Source of the DNA: Nitrospirota bacterium
GTDB taxonomy: Bacteria; Nitrospirota; Nitrospiria; JACQBW01
Length of the DNA: 64,000 nt
Direction: 5' to 3'
Assembly: GCA_016194305.1 (NCBI GenBank)
Contig: JACQBW010000025.1
Coordinates: 1-64,000, forward strand
The position numbers and the translations under genes are program-made. The notes under the pieces are model-generated. The model did not search any database and was not told the DNA's origin. It was given only the letters and a program-made list of their open reading frames with translations. How positions within the stretch are numbered: the first letter of the stretch is position 1; each line of letters starts with the position of its first letter. Shown here piece after piece: positions 15,464-23,581 of the stretch.

Positions 15464-15592
15464 ATGGAAACTGAAATTAAAGACAAAAAATCAAGGAATA
15501 AGATTATATTTGATTATATCGTTTTGCTAGGCATGGTCGTCAATATTGTCATTGCCGTTTTTATGGTCCTCTATTATTTTAATTTGTTATAA
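15464..15592 (+). CDS. Single-span 42-residue membrane protein
   Basis: A 42-codon plus-strand frame with a lysine/asparagine-rich N-terminus (METEIKDKKSRNK), one hydrophobic span (about 15-38) and a short tail YYFNLL. A GAGGA ribosome site lies 5 nt before the ATG. It is transcribed divergently from the small-protein/SUMF1 unit and converges on the second SUMF1-like gene. The charged N-terminus followed by a span predicts an N-in topology. No family is recognised. The ribosome site and clear topology argue that it is real, though its isolated orientation lowers confidence. Confidence 0.5.
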   Translation: METEIKDKKSRNKIIFDYIVLLGMVVNIVIAVFMVLYYFNLL

Positions 15593-15633
15593 CAAATATT
15601 CCATGAGCGTCCCGGATCGACGCGAGCCCCTAT

Positions 15634-16533
15634 TTATGATCCTGCCACATCTTTCGCACAACGGAATCCAATGACCGCGCTAGTCTGGTGCGGTGCCGCC
15701 TGAAATCTCTTGGCGGTTCTGACATTGGTCAGGACATCCTCCCAACTCCCGCCGCGATACACTCTGAATTTTCCGCTTTCAGGCCCTTTTGGATTTTTGA
15801 ACGGACCGGACAAATAATAAGAACCGTCGTACCAGTCTGCCACCCATTCTCCAACATTTCCGGCCATATCATACAATCCGTAGGGGCTTCTTCCCGCTTC
15901 GAACTTTCCCGGGGGAGCCGTATATTTGAAATGGTCCTCTTCACCCTGAAGATTGGCTCTACCCTCCAAACCCTCGTTTCCCCAGGGCCACTTTAGACCC
16001 CGTTCACCTCTTGCCGCTTTTTCCCATTCTGCTTCGGTTGGAAGTCTTTTCCCCGCCCACTTGCAGTAGTCATTGGCTCCGTCCCAGGAAACGCCATTTG
16101 CCGGAAGCTCTTTTGAAGTCAATAATGCAGGGTTATCCATAAATACGGGAATGACCAACTTGGATTTCGATCCAATTCCTTTTAAATAATTCTGAAACTG
16201 CCCATGAGTCACTTCTTTAAGATCGATATAATACCCCGATAAATAAATTGTCCTCTGCGGAGATTCATCCGGATCACCTTCTACGGGAGGAGATCCCATT
16301 GCGAAAGTCCCCTCCGGAATCCACACCATCAGGGCATCGTCTACCCCTTTGATGGTTTTGAATTCCTTAAATCGGTCGGGATTCAACGCCTCGGCCTGCA
16401 TCTCCTTGACGGCAGACTGACGCTTCCCTCTCCCGACGAAATCTGAAACTGCAAAATAAATAAAGGTGCCGATCATCAGAACAAAAGCCGCACCGGCAGA
16501 GATAATTCCGTAATAGAGGGCATCTTTTTTCAT
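15634..16533 (-). CDS. Second membrane-anchored SUMF1-fold protein lacking the catalytic cysteines
   Basis: A 299-residue protein with an N-terminal anchor (about 8-30) and a SUMF1 domain (about 65-295), the same plan as the protein at 13841-14752. Landmarks are MVWIPEGTFAMGS, EVTHGQFQNYL, RLPTEAEWEKAARGERG, YDMAGNVGEWVADW, VYRGGSWED and VIGFRCAKD. After RGGS the sequence VLTNVRTAKRF has no cysteine, so formylglycine synthesis is not expected. The two proteins are clearly paralogous. No ribosome site is obvious before the ATG, and an intrinsic terminator of the upstream cupredoxin gene ends only 15 nt away. Expression may therefore depend on read-through. Role unknown; the respiratory context is shared. 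Confidence 0.85.
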   Translation of the reverse strand: MKKDALYYGIISAGAAFVLMIGTFIYFAVSDFVGRGKRQSAVKEMQAEALNPDRFKEFKTIKGVDDALMVWIPEGTFAMGSPPVEGDPDESPQRTIYLSGYYIDLKEVTHGQFQNYLKGIGSKSKLVIPVFMDNPALLTSKELPANGVSWDGANDYCKWAGKRLPTEAEWEKAARGERGLKWPWGNEGLEGRANLQGEEDHFKYTAPPGKFEAGRSPYGLYDMAGNVGEWVADWYDGSYYLSGPFKNPKGPESGKFRVYRGGSWEDVLTNVRTAKRFQAAPHQTSAVIGFRCAKDVAGS

Positions 16534-16547
16534 AAATTATTCGACTT

Positions 16548-16588
16548 AAAAAAAACAGGCTGAGACAAGAAGACCTTGTCCCAGCCTG
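16548..16588 (-). terminator. Intrinsic terminator after the cupredoxin-like gene
   Basis: A stem of 14 bp with one mismatch, CAGGCTGAGACAAG/CTTGTCCCAGCCTG (16556-16569 and 16575-16588), with a 5-nt loop and a run of eight T on the minus strand (16548-16555). It lies 22 nt past the cupredoxin stop and immediately before the second SUMF1-like start. Confidence 0.9.
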
Positions 16589-16609
16589 AAGAATCCCATG
16601 ACTGATCTT

Positions 16610-17425
16610 TTATTTCGTTGACGCAAAAGCAAAGTTTTGGGTGAGTTTTCCACCCGCTGCCACCGTGACCTTCGCTTCCTGCAGGCCTAAAATCGGATGC
16701 CACGCGTGCACTTCATATTCACCCGGAGGAATCCCGTCAATGCTGAACGTTCCGTCCGCACCCACGATTGCATAATAGGGATTTTCTACCGGATAATAGT
16801 AGGTGTTCATATAATTGTGCTGATCGCACTGCATATGAAGGATGCTGTCTTTCTTCCGGATAATCGTCGGTTTGTTTATGACCTGGTCCTTGTTCGGAAG
16901 AGGAAGATTAAAGATCGTCGAGCTCGAAGAACCGACTTCCTCATAAAGGTGAGGATTATGCAACACGCCCGTTGCCGCCTTGGGATCAGTCGGATCGGCA
17001 TCAAGGTTCTTGACCCGGAATTCCGCTTTCTTCATTGCTACGCCGACGAATTTCGAGGGTCCGCCCTGAACCAGGAACCGGCAAATATCGGCATTCGTAT
17101 CCGTACCGGCGAATTTAAACGGCTTTCCTTTTTCTACATGTTCGATCGCAACCACCACATCCTCTAGCGAGCCATCTTTACCGACATTCACATCATGTAA
17201 AAGGCGATGTCCCTTTCCATCGTTATCTTCTTTTCCGCAATATTTGGGCTGGGGGAATTTCTCAAGTTCAAACGATTTCGGTGCAGGCGCTGCTCCCTTG
17301 AAGGTGACCTTTCCGCTCAGTGTTCCTCCGTTCGCGACGGGCGCTTCGTCATAAGCCCATGCCGGCATTCCAACCATCGCCGACAACAATGTGGCCAAAG
17401 CCACTTTTTTACCAAAACCTTGCAT
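16610..17425 (-). CDS. Secreted cupredoxin-like protein with a carboxypeptidase-regulatory-like end
   Basis: A 271-residue exported protein with a signal peptide ending near PAWA. A cupredoxin-type copper motif CDQHNYM lies at about 203-209, the CxxHxxM arrangement of a family common beside respiratory and methylamine genes. A short beta-sandwich follows, with DGTFSIDGIPPGEYEVHAWH, typical of carboxypeptidase-regulatory-like repeats. It may bind copper and act as a periplasmic electron carrier or copper donor for the neighbouring oxidase locus. The ATG at 17425 has AAAGGAG 6-7 nt upstream; an in-frame TTG 15 nt earlier would swallow that site, so it is rejected. It has its own promoter and terminator. 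Confidence 0.85.
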   Translation of the reverse strand: MQGFGKKVALATLLSAMVGMPAWAYDEAPVANGGTLSGKVTFKGAAPAPKSFELEKFPQPKYCGKEDNDGKGHRLLHDVNVGKDGSLEDVVVAIEHVEKGKPFKFAGTDTNADICRFLVQGGPSKFVGVAMKKAEFRVKNLDADPTDPKAATGVLHNPHLYEEVGSSSSTIFNLPLPNKDQVINKPTIIRKKDSILHMQCDQHNYMNTYYYPVENPYYAIVGADGTFSIDGIPPGEYEVHAWHPILGLQEAKVTVAAGGKLTQNFAFASTK

Positions 17426-17529
17426 ACCTGCTCCTTTCAAAAATAGGGAGAGAAAAATCTCTTTTCTTCTCCCGGTTATATTATTTTTTATTCAGCACTC
17501 CGAAGTCCCAAAAAGAAAAACAGCGTCGC

Positions 17530-17558
17530 AATATAGCGGAAAAATATTCGGAAGTCAA
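17530..17558 (-). promoter_or_regulatory. Sigma70-type promoter for the cupredoxin-like gene
   Basis: On the minus strand TTGACT (17558-17553), a 17-nt spacer and TATATT (17535-17530), about 105 nt upstream of the start codon. Both boxes match the consensus at five of six positions. Confidence 0.6.
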
Positions 17559-17565
17559 GAATAAT

Positions 17566-18939
17566 TTACCCCTCTTTTAATTGGCGCGAAATCATTTTAC
17601 CCATTTCCAGTCCTTGCGAAAGACAGTCCCAAACTGAAACTCCTTTGGAATAATTTCCGGCCAGATAGAGACCCGGAATTCGTTTGAGTTCCCGGTTAAT
17701 CGTCTCAATTTTTCCGGAATGATTCAAATCATATTGAGGAATGGCTTTGGGATGAATGGTCGTATGAAAAAATTCCGGTTTTCCCTTCAGTCCCAGAAGG
17801 GACGTCAACTCGTCAAGTGCAGTCTGGATCAGTTCTTCCCTGGATTCACGGATAATGTCCTGATTTCGGACACCGCCCGCAAAGGAGGTCACCACCATCA
17901 TACCTGAAGGAGCTCTCCCTTGATAAAGATTCGAATTGATCCTAAAACCCAGAAGCGACCGATTCTCTTTCTTGGGAATAAGACAGCCTGAACCGGCAAA
18001 GGGTCTGGAAAGCGCGGAAAGGGGAAACCCAAGGTTCACGATAACCACAGGCGCGTAATGGATTGAATTTAGCTGATCAGAAATTGCCTCGGAAATCGGT
18101 TCGATAAGACTGGAACTGACATAGGCCGGAGTCGCCAGAACGACTCGATCAAACAAAAAGCGACGCTTTTCTCCTTTTTGAATTGCAGTCAGCGTAAATC
18201 CCGGGGTCGAAGAACTCCCTCGGGAAATTCCGCAGATCACTGCCCCATTTTCGAAGTTTTTTTCCAGTTTCTCGGAAAGCTTCACCGGAAGGGCTCCCAT
18301 TCCGTTTTTAAAGGAAAAGAGATCGATCCGTTTCTCCCGTTTCTCTTCCCTCTTCTTCACCATAAATCCTTTAAGAAGACTTCCATATTTTTCCTCCAGG
18401 AGCGTGAGTCGGGGGAAGGTCGCCGACATTGAAAGAATTTCCGGATCCCCTGCGTAGATTCCTTCAATCAAAGGATCTACGACATAACTCAAGATTTCCG
18501 GTCCGAAACGACGACTGACGAACTGGGCAACGGATTCGGGTCTCTTCTCTCCCAAGGGAGCCACGAATGGTTCCAATCCGGCTCTAATTTTACCTCTGAT
18601 ACTTAAGAGGGGGGTGAAAAGAAATTCTTTCGGGGTACGTGGTATCGGAATCAGTTTTCCGTTTTTCAATATGAAACGGGATTTGGAGTCGGGATTCTGA
18701 AAAATCTTCTCCGAATCAAGTTGAATCTTGTGGCAGAACTCATCAAGCTCGGCATTGATATTTAAGAGCGAGTTCGGTCCCGTTTCCAGGAGGTAACCTT
18801 CTTTCAACTCGCTTTTTATCAGGCCTCCGGCCGTTTCTTCCTTTTCAAAGAGGGTGACCTGAACCCCCTCTTTCTGGAGGGAATAGGCAACCGAAAGACC
18901 GGAAATGCCTCCTCCAATGACCGCAACGCTCCCCTTCAT
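17566..18939 (-). CDS. hemG: Protoporphyrinogen oxidase
   Basis: A 457-residue FAD-dependent oxidase of the HemY/PPOX type, which oxidises protoporphyrinogen IX to protoporphyrin IX, the penultimate haem step. The dinucleotide motif VIGGGISGLS is at residues 7-16, followed by LFEKEETAGGLIKS and ETGPNSLL. The C-terminal GLYLAGNYSKGVSVWDC is the second FAD contact typical of the family. Length is normal. The start overlaps the stop of the upstream ABC exporter gene by 4 nt (ATGA), so they are co-transcribed. Haem supply for the adjacent cytochromes is an obvious benefit. The gene name hemY is also used for this oxygen-dependent type. Confidence 0.92.
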   Translation of the reverse strand: MKGSVAVIGGGISGLSVAYSLQKEGVQVTLFEKEETAGGLIKSELKEGYLLETGPNSLLNINAELDEFCHKIQLDSEKIFQNPDSKSRFILKNGKLIPIPRTPKEFLFTPLLSIRGKIRAGLEPFVAPLGEKRPESVAQFVSRRFGPEILSYVVDPLIEGIYAGDPEILSMSATFPRLTLLEEKYGSLLKGFMVKKREEKREKRIDLFSFKNGMGALPVKLSEKLEKNFENGAVICGISRGSSSTPGFTLTAIQKGEKRRFLFDRVVLATPAYVSSSLIEPISEAISDQLNSIHYAPVVIVNLGFPLSALSRPFAGSGCLIPKKENRSLLGFRINSNLYQGRAPSGMMVVTSFAGGVRNQDIIRESREELIQTALDELTSLLGLKGKPEFFHTTIHPKAIPQYDLNHSGKIETINRELKRIPGLYLAGNYSKGVSVWDCLSQGLEMGKMISRQLKEG

Positions 18940-20723
18940 AGATCGCTCTTGGGGGATACGGCCTGATCGACGAGTTCCATTCCTGATAATTTCATGGTGT
19001 AAAGTCGATAATAAAGTCCTTCCCTCTTCAGGAGTTCAAGATGAGTGCCAGACTCCATGATTCGCCCCTTATCGATCACCAGAATAAGATGTGCCGACTG
19101 AATCGTTGAAAGACGGTGGGCGATCACAAAAGTCGTCCGATTCGCCATGAAGTGGTCCAAAGCATCCTGGATCAACATTTCCGATTCCGTATCCAGTGCC
19201 GAAGTCGCTTCATCCAAAATAAGAATTCTCGGATTCTTCAGAATGGCCCTTGCGATCGCTATTCTCTGCCGTTGTCCTCCGGACAGGTTGACTCCCCTTT
19301 CTCCGACCACGGTTTCATACTTCATCGGAAGCGTCTGGACAAACTCGTCGACATGGGCTCCCCTGGAAGCAGAGAGAAACTCCTCGTCGGTCGCCTGAAG
19401 CTTGCCATAAAGAATATTCTCCCGGATCGTTCCACCGAACAGGAGAGTCTCCTGCGGAACAAGTCCGATCTGCGAATAAAGTTCTTTTAAATTGACCTTA
19501 CTGATTTCTCTCCCGTCGATTTCTATCCTCCCCGAACGAGGATCATAAAATCGATGAAGGAGATTAACCAAAGTGGTTTTACCACCTCCGCTCGGTCCGA
19601 CCAGCGCGACAATCTGACCGCATTCCACCTCAAAAGAGATTTCTTTGAGAACTTCATGTCCGGAATCATAGGAGAAATTAACATTTTTAAACGAGACCCT
19701 TCCCGCAATCGTCCCCAGAGGTTGAGCCTCCCTGTTTTCAGTCACCTGTGGCTTTAAGTCGAGAAGTTCAAACACACGCGACGTTGCACCCTGTATCTCC
19801 TTCAACTGAGAGAATATTCTCGCGAACGCGGAAAATGGAAGCATTAAGATCCCCCCATATAGAACAAAAGCAATCAGGTCTCCCGGAGTCATCTTTCCAT
19901 CCAGAATCTGTAAACTTCCGTACCAAAGAACCATGGCCGCGGCTGAAAGGGTCAGAAAGGTAATCACGGGAACAAAAAGGGCCAGGACTCTTGACTTTTG
20001 CATGGAGAGATTGAAGATCGAATTCACCTGGCCGGTAAATCGCCTGAGTTCGTCTTCCTCCCGGACAAATGATTTAACGATTCGAATTCCGGAGAAGACC
20101 TCTTCGAGGAGCGTGCTGTTCTCCGCGTAGCGATCCTGCAGCTGGCTAGAAAAGTTTTTCAGTTTCTTTCCAAAAAAACGCGCGACAAGTATAAGAAAAG
20201 GAATCATTCCGAGCGTGACCATGCAAAGGCGCCAGTTCATATAGAATAAAACAGCCAATCCGCCCACCAGCGTGACCAGGTGTTTGGCCAGATCGGTCGG
20301 TATTGAAGTGGAAATTTTCTGGATCACTCCAACATCATTCGTTAATCTCGAGATAATTTCTCCGGTTCTTGTTTTGGAAAAAAAGCCGAGTGAGAGATTT
20401 TCAAGAGCCGAAAACAAGCTAATTTTGAAATCGGTTACGAGTTTCTGTCCGACCCAGGAAATCGTATAACTTTGAACCATGCTCAGCAGGGTTTGCACAA
20501 AAAAGAGGGATAAGAGAATCCAGATAATCGAAGAGATGGCAGAAAGATCCCGATGAACCATGACTTTATCAACTAATATACGAACGTTCCAGAGAATCGC
20601 GAGATTAATTGCCGCGACACCGGCAAATAAAAGGGCTGAAAAGCCAATCATTCGGGAATAAGGAGAGAGGTGTTTGAGGAGGCGATTAAACTCTCCCCGG
20701 TTTCGAAGGGGGCTTGTTTTCAT
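18936..20723 (-). CDS. MsbA-type ABC exporter (membrane plus ATPase fusion)
   Basis: A 595-residue half-transporter with six N-terminal spans (about 20-310) and an ATPase domain (about 345-580). The Walker A is GPSGGGKTT, the signature LSGGQRQR, the Walker B ILILDEATSALD and the H-loop IAHRLSTIQ, all intact. Homodimers of this type flip lipid A-core or other lipids and drugs across the inner membrane. The sequence looks most like the MsbA/lipid exporter group, but the substrate cannot be decided. The gene overlaps hemG by 4 nt, an unusual pairing that could also hint at porphyrin export. Confidence 0.92.
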   Translation of the reverse strand: MKTSPLRNRGEFNRLLKHLSPYSRMIGFSALLFAGVAAINLAILWNVRILVDKVMVHRDLSAISSIIWILLSLFFVQTLLSMVQSYTISWVGQKLVTDFKISLFSALENLSLGFFSKTRTGEIISRLTNDVGVIQKISTSIPTDLAKHLVTLVGGLAVLFYMNWRLCMVTLGMIPFLILVARFFGKKLKNFSSQLQDRYAENSTLLEEVFSGIRIVKSFVREEDELRRFTGQVNSIFNLSMQKSRVLALFVPVITFLTLSAAAMVLWYGSLQILDGKMTPGDLIAFVLYGGILMLPFSAFARIFSQLKEIQGATSRVFELLDLKPQVTENREAQPLGTIAGRVSFKNVNFSYDSGHEVLKEISFEVECGQIVALVGPSGGGKTTLVNLLHRFYDPRSGRIEIDGREISKVNLKELYSQIGLVPQETLLFGGTIRENILYGKLQATDEEFLSASRGAHVDEFVQTLPMKYETVVGERGVNLSGGQRQRIAIARAILKNPRILILDEATSALDTESEMLIQDALDHFMANRTTFVIAHRLSTIQSAHLILVIDKGRIMESGTHLELLKREGLYYRLYTMKLSGMELVDQAVSPKSDL

Positions 20724-20882
20724 TTAAAAAGTCTTGTTTTTCATCCGGTTGAACCGTTAATTATTACTCAAAGTGAGCATTCAATGTCAATAAAATAACC
20801 TGCTGGACTCCCGGATTGACTCCCTTTCCCCGATTTTTTATGATAGAGTTTTGGCTCACATGTCATGAACAGGAGTTTCAGA

Positions 20883-21911
20883 ATGATCCCCACACTTGAA
20901 TGGAAAAAAGGGGTGGTACGTATGCTCGACCAATCTCTTCTTCCGAACCAGATTAAATATATTGAATGTGAAAAATACCAGTCGATCGCGGAAGGAATAA
21001 GATCGCTTAAAGTCAGAGGAGCTCCTGCAATTGGCATCGCCGCGGCGATGGGCATCGCACTGGCTGCTCAGTCGATTCGAGCGGCAAATTTTTTCTCATT
21101 CAAAAAAAAGATGGAACCCATTTATGAAACATTCCGCAAGACCAGGCCGACCGCCGTCAATCTGTTCTGGTCAATCGAGCGAATGAAAACATTTGTGGAA
21201 GAGAGTGAAGACCTTCCCGTATCCAAGATCCAGAGTCTTTTAATCCGTGCTTCTCAGAAAATTCTGGAAGAAGATATTGAAATCAATCGATCTATCGGAC
21301 GATACGGCAATAAAGTCATTCGACAACAGGATACCATCTTGACCCATTGCAACGCAGGATCCCTCGCAACGGGCGGCTATGGAACCGCGCTTGGAGTCAT
21401 TCGCGCAGCGCATGAATCCAACAAGAAGGTGCGCGTCCTGGCTGACGAAACGCGTCCGGTCCTGCAGGGGGGGAGATTGACTGCCTGGGAATTGATGCAG
21501 GACAATATTGACGTTGTTTTAATTACCGATAACATGGCCGGATCATTCATGCAAAAAGGAGAAGTCAACGTCTGTATTGTGGGAGCCGACCGAATCGCCC
21601 GTAACGGGGACACCGCCAACAAAATTGGCACCTATTCCGTCGCTGTACTCGCCAAGTATCATGGCATTCCATTTTACGTCGCCGCCCCGCTTTCAACGAT
21701 CGATTTTTCGATTCAAACCGGAAAGGAAATTCCGATCGAACAGAGAGATCCGTCTGAGGTGACTTCGATCTTGGGAAAAATTCAAATCGCGCCGCACCGG
21801 GTAAAGGTCTTGAACCCGGCGTTTGATGTGACTCCGGCGGAATTAATTACCGGAATTATCACTGAAAAAGGGATTTACAAACCGAAAGATTTGAAACAGC
21901 TGATGCGGTAA
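20883..21911 (+). CDS. mtnA: S-methyl-5-thioribose-1-phosphate isomerase
   Basis: A 342-residue enzyme of methionine salvage that converts methylthioribose-1-phosphate to methylthioribulose-1-phosphate. Family motifs are complete: VRGAPAIGIAAAMG, THCNAGSLATGGYGTALG with the catalytic cysteine, ADETRPVLQGGRLTAWEL, and GADRIARNGDTANKIGTY with the catalytic aspartate. I start at the ATG at 20883, 7-8 nt after AGGAG; an in-frame ATG six codons earlier has no ribosome site. Other methionine-salvage genes are not adjacent, so it may feed a partial pathway. The related eIF2B-like ribose-1,5-bisphosphate isomerases share the fold, but the motif set favours MtnA. Confidence 0.94.
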   Translation: MIPTLEWKKGVVRMLDQSLLPNQIKYIECEKYQSIAEGIRSLKVRGAPAIGIAAAMGIALAAQSIRAANFFSFKKKMEPIYETFRKTRPTAVNLFWSIERMKTFVEESEDLPVSKIQSLLIRASQKILEEDIEINRSIGRYGNKVIRQQDTILTHCNAGSLATGGYGTALGVIRAAHESNKKVRVLADETRPVLQGGRLTAWELMQDNIDVVLITDNMAGSFMQKGEVNVCIVGADRIARNGDTANKIGTYSVAVLAKYHGIPFYVAAPLSTIDFSIQTGKEIPIEQRDPSEVTSILGKIQIAPHRVKVLNPAFDVTPAELITGIITEKGIYKPKDLKQLMR

Positions 21912-21917
21912 AAAGAG

Positions 21918-22184
21918 TCACAAAATTATTTTAGCCGGTTTGCTGTTTTTTTCTGTTCTTTCGCCGATCGAAGAGCCGCAATGGACACAGCGATATTCAA
22001 ATAGCTGTCCGTCGGGAAGAACCAGCAAAAGTCGTTCTCTGACCTGCACCGCCCTTTTGCATTTTGGACAATGAAGAAGTGAAGCCTGAAGCTGATCAAA
22101 ATTCCGGTTCTGTTTCGGCTGAGAAGGGGGCATTCGATTCAATCCGGACGGTATCGCATTCGGATTGATCTTTTTATCACGCAT
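21918..22184 (-). CDS. Small zinc-ribbon protein
   Basis: An 88-residue protein with a disordered basic N-terminus and a zinc-ribbon core: CPKC (about 39-42) and CVHC (about 66-69), separated by a hydrophobic beta-like stretch (RLLLVLPDGQLFEYR). No enzyme domain is present. It is convergent with mtnA (6-nt gap) and lies 23 nt downstream of the VOC gene, so it may share that transcript. The function is unknown; nucleic-acid or protein binding would be typical for such ribbons. Confidence 0.75.
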   Translation of the reverse strand: MRDKKINPNAIPSGLNRMPPSQPKQNRNFDQLQASLLHCPKCKRAVQVRERLLLVLPDGQLFEYRCVHCGSSIGERTEKNSKPAKIIL

Positions 22185-22207
22185 TCTTGATTCCTTTATC
22201 CATGTCT

Positions 22208-22588
22208 CTATTTTCCTTTCTCAATTAATTCAATTTCATATCGATCCGGAGCATCGATAAATGCGAACATGCCCCCGCCGCCCGAGTTTGTCGGACCATC
22301 CGTCAAGGGAATTCCTTTTGACATCAGGTATCCGGTGAACGACTTTAAGTCGTCCACTTCAAATGCGAGATGGACGAGATCCTCCTGAACTTCAACCTTT
22401 CCGCTCGCCGGAAAATGGCAAAGCTCGATCTCCTCCTCGCTTCCAGGCACCTGCAGAAAAACGAGTTCCGAGCCTCTCGGAGACTTTCGCCGGCTTAAAA
22501 GTTTGAGACCAAGGATTTCGCAAAAGAATCGGACATGCTGGTTCATATCGTTGACTCTAAGACGCGTATGAAGGAATTTCTTAATCAT
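22208..22588 (-). CDS. VOC-superfamily (glyoxalase I-like) protein
   Basis: A 126-residue protein with the paired beta-alpha-beta-beta-beta modules of the vicinal-oxygen-chelate fold. Likely metal ligands are the histidine of FLHTRLRV, the glutamate of EIELCHF, the histidine of DLVHLAFEV and the glutamate of YEIELIE, the H-E-H-E set of glyoxalase I. It may detoxify methylglyoxal, but the small size and lack of a glutathione context leave the substrate open. The ATG at 22588 is used; an in-frame GTG abuts the stop of the upstream gene and is an alternative. Confidence 0.82.
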   Translation of the reverse strand: MIKKFLHTRLRVNDMNQHVRFFCEILGLKLLSRRKSPRGSELVFLQVPGSEEEIELCHFPASGKVEVQEDLVHLAFEVDDLKSFTGYLMSKGIPLTDGPTNSGGGGMFAFIDAPDRYEIELIEKGK

Positions 22589-22597
22589 TCTGTGCAC

Positions 22598-23536
22598 CTA
22601 TTCTAGTAAGACCTGCATGTGGGTTGCAACTGATTCTCCCAAAGCGGTCAGATGGTAACCCCCTTCCAAAACCGAAACAAGCTTTCCGTCGCAATAAGCT
22701 CCGGCCATCTGTTTGACAATGCGGGTCAACTTTCCAAATCCCTCTGTCGAAATTTCCATTTGGGCCAGCGGATCCATTTGGTGGGCGTCGAAGCCGGCCG
22801 AAAGGATGATCAAATCTGGTTTAAATAGAGCCATTTTATGAACCAGGATATTTTCAAAAACATTGAGGTATTCCCGGTCTCCCGAGCCCCGCGAAAGCGG
22901 AACGTTTAAAGTCGCTCCCTCCCCTTCTCCCTCGCCGATATCTTCGGAAGCGCCTGTTCCGGGATAAAAGGGATATTGATGTACAGAAAAATAAAAAACC
23001 GAAGGATCTTCGTAAAAAATCTCCTGTGTTCCATTACCATGATGGACATCCCAATCGAGAATAGCAATCCTTTTTAAACGAAATTTTTCCTGCGCATACC
23101 GGGCGGCAACGGCCACATGATTAATCAGGCAGAAACCGGTCGCGGAGGAAATTCCGGCATGATGACCGGGAGGACGAATCGCACAAAAAGCATTTTGAAT
23201 GGCGCCAGAAAAAATGTCGTCGACCGCCTGGCAGATTCCTCCTGCCGCCCAACGGGCGGTGGCCAGAGATTCGGATGAAATCGGGGTGTCAGGATCCAGA
23301 TAGATGAAATCCGAGGAGGGTCTTAGCGATATGAGATCGTTAAGAAATCGTAGGTCGTGAACTTTGGAAAGGACATCCAAATCAATTAATCTGGGAGACA
23401 CAGGAGTGACCCGTTCGATCAGTCCATTTTTCAACATCATCCGGTCGATCGCATCGAGCCGGTCAGGTCTTTCAGGATGCCCATATCCGGTCAAATGATC
23501 CCGATAACGGGGACTCGAGAGGTAGCCGCTCTTCAT
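22598..23536 (-). CDS. Histone-deacetylase-family amidohydrolase (AcuC/class II type)
   Basis: A 312-residue zinc hydrolase of the HDAC/AcuC/acetylpolyamine amidohydrolase family. Landmarks are RPPGHHAG (catalytic histidine pair), DWDVHHGNGTQ (zinc Asp and His), SAGFDAHQMDP (second zinc Asp) and LEGGYH. These enzymes remove acetyl groups from small molecules or lysine side chains in the cytosol; the substrate is not predictable. It sits directly upstream of the VOC protein, with 9 nt between the stop and that ATG, and 45 nt after the TPR-like gene, so the genes may be co-transcribed. Confidence 0.9.
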   Translation of the reverse strand: MKSGYLSSPRYRDHLTGYGHPERPDRLDAIDRMMLKNGLIERVTPVSPRLIDLDVLSKVHDLRFLNDLISLRPSSDFIYLDPDTPISSESLATARWAAGGICQAVDDIFSGAIQNAFCAIRPPGHHAGISSATGFCLINHVAVAARYAQEKFRLKRIAILDWDVHHGNGTQEIFYEDPSVFYFSVHQYPFYPGTGASEDIGEGEGEGATLNVPLSRGSGDREYLNVFENILVHKMALFKPDLIILSAGFDAHQMDPLAQMEISTEGFGKLTRIVKQMAGAYCDGKLVSVLEGGYHLTALGESVATHMQVLLE

Positions 23537-23581
23537 CTTGCACGGAATGGCCTCACACAGTGAAACCGAGGCGGATGGAAA

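Noticed and set aside
13841-16533. Active formylglycine-generating enzymes (sulfatase modification)
   Set aside because: The catalytic cysteine pair is missing in both proteins and no sulfatase is present in the window.
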